Positions 11,050 through 21,442 of a stretch of 64,000 nucleotides of DNA are shown here, one piece after another (positions within the stretch are counted from its first letter, which is position 1; the number at the start of each line of letters is the position of its first letter). Source of the DNA: Phytophthora quininea. Its lineage: Eukaryota; Oomycota; Peronosporomycetes; Peronosporales; Peronosporaceae. The stretch lies in contig JAAVTG010000845.1 of NCBI GenBank assembly GCA_011947345.1, positions 186,001-250,000 of the forward strand, read 5' to 3'. The notes below the pieces were generated by a model that was not told the origin of the DNA, searched no databases, and was given only the letters and a program-made list of their open reading frames with translations. A program made the position numbers and the translations under genes.

Positions 11050-13392
11050 TTACCATGGGACCTCGAACGTGCCATACGGACACTCGCCAGTGCTCAGCGT
11101 GAAGTTCGAGCAGAGCGAGCTGCGGATGGCCGTCTCGTTGTACACGTCGCAGGGCTTGATGGCCACCCAGAACTCCGAGTCCTCGGCCACGGGCTTCAGC
11201 GCCTTGCCGATCTGCGGGTAGTAGACGCTCCAGTCGTCGGCCGTGAGCGTGAACTGCACGGTCTGGGTCTGGCCCACGTCGAGGCTGATCTTGTCGAACT
11301 TCTTGAGCTGCTTCATCTCCGGCACGTTGAGCGACCGGAACGGCTGGATCAGGAACAGCATCACCGTCTCTTTGACGGCAACGGAGCCAGAGTTCGTCAC
11401 GTCCACAGACACGGTGATCGAGTCCGACGAAGTCTGGACGGTGTCCTTGCTCAGCGTCACGGCCGAGTACGTGAAGTTGGTGTAGCTGAGTCCCGTGCCA
11501 AAGTCCCATTCGTTGTCGCAGTAGTACGGCACCTCATTCGAGTCCTCGCACATGGAGGTCACGGCGTGGTTGTACACCATCTCGACGTTGGCGGGGCGCT
11601 TCGGGTACGTGATCGGCAGGCGGCCGCTGGGTTTCACGTCGCCGTAGATGATCTCGGCCACCGCCTGGCCGCCCATTTCACAAGCGAGCAAACCGTCGAT
11701 GACAGCGTACACCTTTTCGGGCAGGTCGCCAAGCAGACGCGGGCGGCCTTCGAACAGCACGACAATCACCTTGGTTCCAGTGGCAGCAAGCGCCTCGATA
11801 TACTGGATTTGACCGGCCGGAAGAGCTAGGTCTTCGATGTCACCGGGCTTTTCGGCGTACGGACCCTCGCCAATTACCGCAATCGTGTACTCGGCCTTCT
11901 TGGCGTATTCCTTGGCGGTCTCCAAGTCGGACTCCGTGTACGTTCCGTCAAAGTGCAGGCCGTTGACGTACGAGACGCTGCTGCTGTTACCGGTGATCGT
12001 TTCGATGTTTTCCTTCACCGTGGAGCCAAGCGGGAACAAATCATTCATTCCCGAGTAGCCCTACCATTCGATGGTCCAGCCACCGCACTCCAGAACGATG
12101 TCATCAGTGGCGTGGCCCGTCAGGAAGACCGACGCGCCCTCGGACAGAGGCAGCGTGCTGTCGTTGTTTTGCAGAAGTACGACCGACTCGCGAGCCAACT
12201 CCAGGGCGGTGGCTGTGTCGTTCTCGTTGCCGACGAGCTCGACGTTGGACTCGCCCGGTAGCGGGTTGTCGTACAGACCGAGCTGCAATTTCAGCTTGAC
12301 CACTCGGCGAGCAGATGCCTTGACACGAGCCAAGTATTGCGGGCTCTGTTCCAGCAGTGCCTTTGTGCCGTTCATGAAGCTGTCGTCTGTGGCAATCATA
12401 CTCATATCGACGGACGCGCGCGTGAAATGCGAGTAGCCTCGTCGTACGTGCGGGCGATACGATGGAAGTCCGTGAGCTGGTCGATCTCTGCGTAATCCGT
12501 CACCATCATGCCGTCCCAGCCGAGGTCGTCGCGCAGCAGAGCGTTCATGAGCTTAGTGTTTGACACGAGACGAACACCGTTGACGGAAATGTAGTTCTCC
12601 ATGGCGCTGAGGACCCCAGCGTCGACGGCCGACTTAAACGGCGGCAAGAAGTAGTTGAGGAGGTAAGTCCGACACTTGCACTGCGTCCTTGTCGTGGCCA
12701 CTTGGGGTCTTTGTGTACACGATCCAGTGCTTCATGCAAGCAGCGGAGGTGCCGTTGCTCTGAAGCCCACGGACGATCGCATCAGCCATGACAGAGTCAA
12801 GGTACGGGTCTTCCCCGAACGTCTCGAACGTACGGGGCCACAGCGGGTTGCGTGAAATGCCAAGAATCGGACCGAAGATCCACGGGATGCCAGCAGCAAG
12901 GGTGCCACGGGCGGTGATTCTGCCCTGCTCGTACACCAAGTCAGGTCGAAACGAAGCGGCCGCGTTGATCTGCTGGCCGAACAGAGTGGCGCCACGCACA
13001 AAGATGGCGTCGTGAACGGAGTCGACGCCGTAGATCATCGGATGGCCGCCGTTCTCCTCCATCGTGATCTCCTGAATCCTCGTCACCACCTCGCGCCACT
13101 TTTCAGCTGTCCAGAGGTAGGTGCCGTTGATGGGGCCGTTCGTCAATGGACTGTTCAGGTACGAGCCGACTCGCATCTTGGCGTACTTGCGCACCACGTC
13201 TTCACCGAGCGCAAGGTCGTCGGTCATGAGCACCGAAACATCGATCTGCGCCATTTGACCGATGAGATCTTCCGTGCTGAAGGAGTCGACGGTGGTATCC
13301 GCGCGGTCATCCCACAGGTCGGCGGCGACGTACTGGTGGGACGAGAGACCCAAAGCCGCGCAGAACACTGCGGTGAACCAGGACTTGAGCAT
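11050..13392 (-). pseudogene. GH3 beta-glucosidase-like copy C, divergent and broken
   Basis: ATG at 13392 (MLKSWFTAVFCAALGLSS, signal peptide) opens a full-length GH3 frame that is broken three times. A frame change lies near 12655 (just after HDKDAVQVSD). A second lies near 12420, before SVDMSMIATD. An in-frame TAG sits at 12061-12063, where the homologues have W-x-G (GGWTIEW-stop-GYSGMNDLF). The KHW, nucleophile WDGMMVTDYAEI and C-terminal GLSYTNFTYS blocks are all present. The sequence is clearly more diverged than A, B, D and E (for example LLGDLPEKVYAVIDG), so it has escaped the recent homogenisation. The nonsense codon argues for a pseudogene; the two frame changes could partly be sequence errors. 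Confidence 0.85.
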
Positions 13393-13421
13393 CTTCGTGG
13401 GTCGCTTGAAACTTGACAAGC

Positions 13422-13435
13422 AAATTGGAAAGTAA
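13422..13435 (-). promoter_or_regulatory. Inr/FPR-type motif of GH3 copy C
   Basis: On the minus strand TTACTTTCCAATTT, 30-43 bp before the ATG at 13392; matches the oomycete consensus with one change at the first position. Confidence 0.5.
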
Positions 13436-13665
13436 GCAGTCTTCAGTCGGGTGACGCTGTGGGGTGAAGTACCATGGACCTTTGACTGCGTAGGGGAGCA
13501 GTTGAGACCGAGCGGTCCGTCTCACCCAACGCGGGGCGGGGATGGTTGCGATCTGTGCCCTCCAGCGGTGCCCTCCAGGCATCTTCAACTTGGAGACAGA
13601 CACTCGCTCGAGTCGAAATAATCCGCGCGAGCAGAAACGGAAGCATGCTTACTCGACTATGTCTA

Positions 13666-13695
13666 CCGTCTTACCGCGCATTAGGCGCCTTGGCG
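13666..13695 (+). repeat. left terminal inverted repeat of pogo-like element
   Basis: Pairs with 15740-15769, 28 of 30 positions. Confidence 0.92.
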
Positions 13696-13923
13696 CACTA
13701 TCAAAGGGATAAACAGCAAGGATTTGGAGCTCGACCTCGGGAAATTTACGCCCAGTTCAAATAGAACGCCCATGTTAGAAGCATTAGCTTCGCCTCCTGC
13801 TGTAAGACGCTGTATACTGCCAAGTGAACGGTTGGTTCGCAGTGATTTCGCTGCTGCGAGAGTTGTGGAGTGTTCCTCATACGCAGTTCTCAATCCTCGG
13901 CAGCACTGAACAGCCAGCCAGCC

Positions 13924-15505
13924 ATGTCGTTAAAACGCAACAGCTACAGCTTGCACTTCAAGTTGATGGTACTCTGTGAATACAAGCACAACGTACCCGG
14001 CTGCGGATTAAATGTTTTTGCAAAATAGCACGACATACGGTCAGCTTCTATTGTGCGCGGTTGGCACAAGCAGATCGAAAAACTTTTGAGGTAGCCAAGA
14101 GCTGTGACGCAGCAACGCGGACAATCCGGCGCATGCCCGGAGCCGGCAATAAAGCTGAACATCAAGAATTGGAGCAGCAACTGCACAGTTGGGTAGTGTC
14201 AAGAAACAATAAAGGCTTGCGGGTGAAAGACAAATATATTCAACTAAAAGCGCTCAACCTACACAACGAAGCACGTGCTTCTACTTCGTCGGCAGCAGAC
14301 ATCAGCTTTAAGGCGTCTTCAGAGTGGCTTGATCGGTTCAAAACGCGATATAAGCTTGTGTCACGACGACAAACAACAACGAGACACCTTCCTGATGATG
14401 CAGCTGAGATTGCGCTCCAGTTTATCACCAAAGCACAGAATCTCATTGACGAACACAACATACACCTCAACAATGTGCTTAACATGGACCAGGTTCCACG
14501 ATATTTCGAGACGGAACCTAAGTCTACGATCACGACAAAAGGATCTCCAGAGGTCCTTTTGCGTAAGGGTGGCACCAGCCACAAGCGGTTTACCGCAACG
14601 TTTACTATTACTGGAGACGGTCAGATTCTAAAGCCGCATTTACTCTTCTCGAAGCTGAAGAATAAGCCATCGTGCCCCCTGGTGTGATGGTCGACGTTAA
14701 CGCAAGTGAAATGTGGAGTGATGACATTTTACTTAGGCACGCCAAAGAGATTATTTGCAGCAGGAAAGAGATCAGCTTCTACAAGCAGCCCGTGCTTTAT
14801 ATCATTGACTCCTACTCTGCTCATGTAAAGCTGTATGACGAGAACCGCCTTCGTGGACATAACATCTTCGTGCTACTTGTTCCCCCAAATCTCACCAGCC
14901 TATATCAGCCTCTTGACGTAGCAGTGAACAGAAGCTTTCAAGAATTTTATCGCAGCAAATACGACGACTATATCGCCCTCGCTCTGGACGACGAGCGTTT
15001 TCAGACACCAGCGGGAAACACAAAGGTTCCAAAGTATTACGAGATTGCAGAGTGGGTACTCAAATGGATCGCAAGTAAAACTCGAGAAGAAATTGCAAAA
15101 GCATTTGAACTCTGTGGGCTTGTTTCAAGATCAGTGTTCGTCATGAAGAAGCTGCACGCTCCTCTCCGAGAGCTTGTATCTAACGAAATTAGTGTGGATG
15201 AGTGGAACCAGAGGTACCAGGATTTAGTGTCTACAATGGACGATCGTGAGGAGCTTTGCATCGCTTCACCAGAATGGTACTTTCCAAGAGACGCTGGTTC
15301 AAGTTTGTTTTGTTGCTTCTGCCATATCGTTGGCGCTTCTACTGACGCGTACACGTCCGAACTAACTGATTACATGCGGTCTCTCGAAGACATCGACGGT
15401 CTTTTTGACGACAAGTATATTGATGGGCTACAAAAGGTGCAATTGCTGCTGGTGAACTCGAGCTGTACGCTGCATCTCAGATGCACGGATGGAATATCCA
15501 TGTGA
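13924..15505 (+). pseudogene. pogo/Tigger-like DDE_1 transposase, broken
   Basis: ATG at 13924 starts a psq/CENP-B-like DNA-binding segment (MSLKRNSYSLHFKL, GCGLNVFAK) that meets TAG near 14028. The next frame, 14061-14687, has the Tc5-type helix-turn-helix (SEWLDRFKTRYKL) and the first catalytic Asp in NMDQVP. The last frame, 14672-15505, has YIIDSYSAHV (second Asp) and SLYQPLDVAVNRSFQ (third Asp). These are the three acidic residues of the DDE catalytic fold. At least three frame or stop changes make the element non-autonomous as printed. Its ends still look competent. Confidence 0.85.
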
Positions 15506-15739
15506 TGACACTCGACGACGACTGCCGAGTGAGCTCCGAGCTCACTTATAGTGTCGAAGACGCTTTCCAGACGATTACTGTCGCCCGGCTTGGGTGCTAC
15601 TTCGCTCTTAAGGTGAACGGAATGCATCTTTAATATACTTTTTCTCTACCAACCCCTCGTTCGTCTCATTTTGAAGTCTCCCTCCAGTATAACGCCTAGG
15701 GTTTTATACAGGAATAGTACGCCCACTGGGCGTTATTAA

Positions 15740-15769
15740 CGCCTAGGCGCCTGATGCGCGGTAAGACGG
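15740..15769 (-). repeat. right terminal inverted repeat of pogo-like element
   Basis: Reverse complement of 13666-13695 with two mismatches, followed by TA. Confidence 0.92.
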
Positions 15770-15771
15770 TA

Positions 15772-16169
15772 GTGCTGGGGAATCGTTGGCGGGATGTCGT
15801 CCATACTCTCTGAAGGAAGCATTTGTGTCATGGAAGGATAGCCATGCCCGGAGAACTAGAGATACAAAATTACGTTGGAATGTCATGGGGGTCAAGGCAA
15901 CAACGGACCTGTGCGTGTCGGTCCAGGGCTGCTTCGTTCAGCCAGCTGGCGATCTTCGCTGATCAATTCGCAGCGTTTGTGTCACTTCAAACACCGAAAT
16001 CCAAAACTGAAGTCGCCGCTGGCAAAATGACTGTGCCATTAAATCCTCTGCTTTCAACCACACCGGCCAAGCACACCATTGATCGAGTGATGAATGCAAG
16101 ATACGGAAAAATGGTGTTCAAAAGGTGGCAAGAAGTCGGATACTTTTTTAAGCAAAGCAAAGATTAGAT
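15772..16169. other. 3' flank of GH3 copy D, no gene seen
   Basis: One open frame of about 114 codons (15823-16167, +) has no recognisable feature. Confidence 0.5.
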
Positions 16170-18511
16170 TTACTCCGCCACCAGCGAGCCGAACGGGTAC
16201 TCGCCCGTGGACAGCGTGAACGTCGCGCACAGCGGGTTCGCCGCAGCAGTCTCGTTGTACACGTCGCAGTCCGTCTCCGGCTTGATCGCCACCACATAGT
16301 CGGCATCCTCCGCCACCAGCTTCAGACCCTTGCCGATCTGAGGGTAGTACACGCTCCAGTCGGCGGCGGTCAGCTCGAACTCCACCGTCTGAGAGGCACC
16401 GGCCTCCAGCTCGATCTTCTGGAACTTCTTGAGCTGCTTCACCTCCGGCACCGAGATGGAGCGGTACGGCTGCGTGAGGAACAGCATCACGGTCTCCTTG
16501 CCGGCCACGCTGCCCGAGTTGGTGACGGTGACGGACACGTTGACTGAGTCGGAGCTGGAGGTGACGTTGGTGGTGCTGAGGGCCATGTCGGAGTAGGTGA
16601 AGTTGGTGTAGCTGAGACCGTGGCCGAACGTCCACTGCGGCTCGCAGTAGTCGCTGTCGGCGCACTGAGTGCTCACGCGGTGGCGGTACGAGATCAAGAC
16701 GTTGCCAGAGTACTTCTGGTAGGTGATCGGCATGCGGCCGCTGGGGTTCACGTCGCCGTAGATGATCTCGGCCACAGCCTTGCCGCCCTGCTCACAAGAG
16801 AGCATGCCGTTGATCACAGCGTGCACGTTCTCAGGAGGTTGCCCAGTAGTCGCGGACGGCCTTCGAACAGCACCACAATCACCTTCGTTCCGGTCGAAGC
16901 GAGCTCGTTCACGTACTCGATCTGACCGGCAGGCAGAGCGAGATCGTCAATATCACCCGTCTTCTCTTCGTACACCTCCTCACCGATCACGGCCACCGTG
17001 TACTGGGCCTTACTAGCATACTCCTTTGCGGTGGCCAGGTCGGTCTCGGTGTACTCGCCAGTGATGTTCAAACCGTTGAAGTACGTGAATGCGTCGGTGC
17101 CCACAAGCCCCTCGAAGCCCTGCTTCACTGACACACCGTGCGAGAACATGTCGTTGCCGGACACGCCCTGGGCTTGAACGGTCCAGCCGCCGCATTGGCG
17201 ACCGATGTTGTGCGAAATGGGGCCCGTCAGGAACACCGAGGCGTCCTTCGGGAGTGGCAGGGTGCTGTCGTTGTTCTGCAGCAGCACCGTCGACTCGCGG
17301 GCCAGGTCCAATGCAGTAGCGACATCGTCGTCATTGCCGACCATGTCGACATATTCGGCACCGGGCATGGGGTTTTCGTACAGACCCAGCTTGAGCTTCG
17401 TCTTAATGATGCGGCGAACCGATTCTTTGAGACGATCCACGATAGCGGGGTTTTCCTCGATCAACTTGTACGATCCGTTGGTGAATGACAAGTCGGAGGC
17501 AACCATGCTCATATCGATCGACGTGCGCTCAAGGGAGAACTTGGTGGCTTCGTCCGTGTTGCGTGCAGTGCGGTGGAACTCCGTCATGTGGTTAATTTCC
17601 TGGTAGTCCGTCACCATGAGACCCTCGAAGCCCAAGTCGTCGCGCAGAAGAGTCTTCAGCAACTTGGTATTCTCGACGACGGGGACGCCATTGACGGAGA
17701 TGTAGTTCTCCATGCCTGTCAGCAGACCGGCATCCACAGCGGCCTTGTACGGCGGGAAGTACGAGTTCATCAAGTCGAAGTCGGAGATCTCGACGCCGTC
17801 CTTGTCGTGGCCAGTAGGGTTCCACGAGTAGCCGATCCAATGCTTCATGCAGGCAGCAGACTCGTTGTAGCTCTGGAGACCACGAGTAATAGCGGCACCC
17901 ATGACGGAGATCAGGTGCGGGTCCTCTCCGAAAGTCTCGTACACACGAGGCCACAGCGGGTTGTGCATAATGTCCAGCACGGGGTCGAAGATCCACGGGA
18001 TGCCCGAGGCGAGTGTGTCACGAGCGGTAATACGGCCCTGCTCGTAGACCAGGTCGGGGTTGAAAGTGGCGGCGGCGTTGATCTGCTGGCCGAAATACAC
18101 GGTGTCCATGACCATAGCCCAACCGTGGGCCGAGTCTGTGCCGTAGATCATCGGATGGCCTCCGTTTTCCTCCATGGCGATCTCCTGGATACGCTGCACG
18201 AAGGCGCGCATTTCTGCAGTGGTCCAGCCCCACTTGCCGTCGATCTCTCCAAGGATCGACATGGGAGGGCTCAGGTACGAGCCGACATGGTACTTGGCAA
18301 ATCCGCGCACGGCGTCTTCGTCGAGCTGGTAGGTGGAGTTGAGCAGGCCGTACGCCGCGATCTCAGACATCTGACCAACGAGATCGACGTTGGTGAAGTT
18401 GGCCATGATCTCGTCGACGCGGGCGTCCCATTCATCGGCAGCAGCGCCGCCGTTGATAACGGCCAGGCTTAACGCCGTGAAGCTCATGGCAGAAAACCAC
18501 GACTTGAGCAT
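16170..18511 (-). pseudogene. GH3 beta-glucosidase-like copy D, complete except for one frame break
   Basis: ATG 18511 (MLKSWFSAMSFTALSLAV, signal peptide) gives 565 residues carrying the whole catalytic (alpha/beta)8 domain (SAACMKHWIGYS, nucleophile GLMVTDYQEINHM) and most of the second domain. The frame then ends at GNLLRTCTL near 16814. The 218-residue remainder, 16826-16170, holds the fibronectin-III-like domain. The break is the same missing C (CCTCCTG for CCTCCCTG) seen in A and B. If the base is really absent, the product would be a truncated enzyme lacking the FnIII-like domain; if it is an error, this is an intact secreted enzyme of about 781 residues. Of the five copies it is closest to functional. 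Confidence 0.85.
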
Positions 18512-18554
18512 CTTGATGCGCTTGTTCTTGAGTCGAAGTTCGAGGACGAAGGCG

Positions 18555-18567
18555 AGTTGAAAAGTGA
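18555..18567 (-). promoter_or_regulatory. Inr/FPR-type motif of GH3 copy D
   Basis: Minus strand TCACTTTTCAACT, 44 bp before ATG 18511. Confidence 0.6.
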
Positions 18568-19602
18568 GCTCTCTCCTGGAGCGAGCGTTGGCGATCTCTG
18601 GCGCCGGGTGTGCGCCTGCAAGTTGTTCATTCTCGTGGATTAATCATAAAAGGGGATAAACCGAGCTTCAACCACGGCAACTACGTTACATGTACTGTTG
18701 CCTGTATATACAACACGCCGTCGAATGCGCGTCGAGACCTGTGGCTTGGCTGCCAGATCCCCACCAGCCAAAGGAATAGGAAGCTGCTGCCAGCTATGGC
18801 TAAGGTCTGGCAAAGTGTTCCGGTTCCGTCCGTCTAGCAATTTGCTGTGTTTATTTGGGAGAAGCGCCCCAATCCTTGCCGTAGACAAGCTAGGAATCAA
18901 GTTGAGACGTAGCGGTGCTTTGCCGTCAGCACGTTGGAGTGATCAACCTTGGGTAGGGACGTGCAATTTGTCGACTGGAGCGAGGCGAGGTCGTCCAGCG
19001 TGTTGCCATTCCACACCGTTGCAACTTGGCGAGGCGACCGCGATGGCAAGCGATTGACTGGAGGCTTTGTTTCTTACACCAACTGCGTCGCCGATAAGTC
19101 TGAGTGGCGATTGGAGTGCCTCGTACGCTGTGTTAATACAGTATCCCGTCGTATCATTTGCAGTTTACCTTGCTGGAGGTCTTGTTTTAGTCAGCGCCAG
19201 GAAAGCAAGTATATGAACCTCTTCACTCATCGCCCAGTCATAAGGTCATACAACTTTTCTTCGCATCCACCTTAATCGTGGACACCAGAAATCTCGTCAT
19301 TAGCGAGCCTGGCCAGCTTCGAAGTGTGGCGATTCTGGTCAAATGCGTCGGTGAATGCACAACAGCTTTCCTCACGAGATGCTACAGTCAGATGTAGCCT
19401 CCACTGTCATTTTTTTGCGTACATCTCGCAAACTACAGTGAACATTCCAGTGCCTCTCCGGTTTGATCGGTGCACCCTGTAATGAATCTGAAACACGTTC
19501 TCAAGCAGCTCAAATTACCACCTATATGGCCGTGACCGCTGTACTACCCTGCTTGCATCTCAATCAACAGACATTTCGGACAGCGGCAAAGTGATTCATT
19601 AT
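18568..19602. other. intergenic, no gene seen
   Basis: About 1 kb upstream of copy D with only short unrelated open frames. Confidence 0.55.
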
Positions 19603-19643
19603 AGCGCCGTGTAGCACACAGCAGACAGCCACGACTTGAGCAT
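19603..19643 (-). pseudogene. truncated GH3 start in left palindrome arm
   Basis: ATG at 19643 reads MLKSWLSAVCYTAL and then TAA, exactly the first 14 codons of copy E. The Inr/FPR motif (19684-19700) is also duplicated, so this arm may still be a transcription start without a gene behind it. Confidence 0.85.
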
Positions 19644-21386
19644 CTTGAGGTGACTCGTTGCTTGCTCTCGCTCGAGGACGGTAGTGAATTGGAAAGTGAA
19701 GACAGGAACGAGGACGGTGTCGGTGGCTTCCGCCTGTGCAAGCGACTAGCGATGCCGACACGGTCTCTCAGCGCGCTATGAAAGGTTTTGCGCCGCTGGG
19801 CCTCAATCACACAAGTCAAAACCTTCAAGGAAGAAACAAATGATCTCGGCCGTCGCGTGACGCTTTTGAGCAGGCGAGGTATCTGTCAACCCCCTCGCCG
19901 TACCGGGTTCGGTAAGCGGACACTGTGTCGGCCAGCGCGATCCTGCTGCGTCCCAACCCAAACAACTTTCATGCTACATGTTTGTGTAGCGAGCAAAGCG
20001 CTCCGACGCCCGCCCAGCTCACGTTTGACAAGCATCAACACTGAAGCTGCGCGCGATGACTGCAAGATCGCGGATAATCGTCCATTTCTGAAGTTTCGTC
20101 GCGAAAGAACGGACGCTCCGTCAGAGACCAGACACGGGCCCGGACCGCAACCACACCGCAGTGGTGTCTCCATCTGGCGCTAACGGTGCGGCTCGGAGAT
20201 CGTTGCCGAGTGGGGAAGGTCGCTGCAGCAGAGCAGGGCAGAGCGATGTTGCACGCGCTCCGCCCGCGAGCTCGTCCACTGGAATTATTTTCCAGGTTCA
20301 ACGATCAGGAAGATCGGTAATCGCGCTTGATGACACCGCGAGTTGACGTATCCGGAGGCCTGTCCAAGCAGACCTGCGGTTGCAAGGAGCTGCTGCCACC
20401 AGCAATGATGTGTGTGCATTAGTACGGCGGTAGGGGCAGTGCTTGTGCTCACTGAGCATTAGCGACTCCTATCTCGGTTCGTATTTATTGTTAGATAAAA
20501 TCCTTCGACTTTATAGTTGTCGTTGGTGGAGCTTTACCGGTGCTCTGACAAGTGCAGGTGATTCTGGATGTTTTCCTGTACAGTCGACGCTGTCAGCAAA
20601 GGCTAAATCATTTTTCTTGTCTCTAGCTTGTGCGCACGAAGCCCAAAGACCGGAGCCGCTCGTACTAACGCACACACATCATTGCTGGTGGCAGCAGCTC
20701 CTTGCAACCGCAGGTCTGCTTGGACAGGCCTCCGGATACGTCAACTCGCGGTGTCATCAAGCGCGATTACCGATCTTCCTGATCGTTGAACCTGGGAAAT
20801 AATTCCAGTGGACGAGCTCGCGGGCGGAGCGCGTGCAACATCGCTCTGCCCTGCTCTGCTGCAGCGACCTTCCCCACTCGGCAACGATCTCCGAGCCGCA
20901 CCGTTAGCGCCAGATGGAGACACCACTGCGGTGTGGTTGCGGTCCGGGCCCGTGTCTGGTCTCTGACGGAGCGTCCGTTCTTTCGCGACGAAACTTCAGA
21001 AATGGACGATTATCCGCGACCTTGCAGTCATCGCGCGCAGCTTCAGTGTTGATGCTTGTCAAACGTGAGCTGGGCGGGCGTCGGAGCGCTTTGCTCGCTA
21101 CACAAACCTGTAGCATGAAAGTTGTTTGGGTTGGGACGCAGCAGGATCGCGCTGGCCGACACAGTGTCCGCTTACCGAACCCGGTACGGCGAGGGGGTTG
21201 ACAGATACCTCGCCTGCTCAAAAGCGTCACGCGACGGCCGAGATCATTTGTTTCTTCCTTGAAGGTTTTGACTTGTGCGATTGAGGCCCAGCGGCGCAAA
21301 ACCTTTCATAGCGCGCTGAGAGACCGTGTCGGCACGCTAGTCGCTTGCACAGGCGGAAGCCACCGACACCGTCCTCGTTCCTGTCT

Positions 21387-21399
21387 TCACTTTCCAATT
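21387..21399 (+). promoter_or_regulatory. Inr/FPR-type motif of GH3 copy E
   Basis: TCACTTTCCAATT, 44 bp before ATG 21443; full match to TCAYTYYNCAWTT. Confidence 0.65.
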
Positions 21400-21442
21400 C
21401 ACTACCGTCCTCGAACGAGAGCAAGCAACGAGTCACCTCAAG

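Larger units (their letters stand above)
13666..15769 (+). mobile_element. pogo/Tc1-type DNA transposon with intact ends
   Basis: The 2,104-bp element has 30-bp terminal inverted repeats (left CCGTCTTACCGCGCATTAGG..., right the same with C for T at base 17 and A for T at base 26; 28 of 30 identical) and a TA on each side (13664-13665, 15770-15771), the target duplication of this superfamily. It holds a damaged DDE transposase. It lies between the start side of GH3 copy C and the 3' end of copy D. Confidence 0.9.

Noticed and set aside
15823..16167. 114-codon frame downstream of the pogo element
   Set aside because: No family features, and it overlaps the flank of GH3 copy D.
19788..20183. 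131-codon open frame in the left palindrome arm and its mirror at 20904-21299
   Set aside because: Both exist only because the arms are reverse copies; no domain, signal or codon pattern supports a protein, and other frames in the same arms are just as open.
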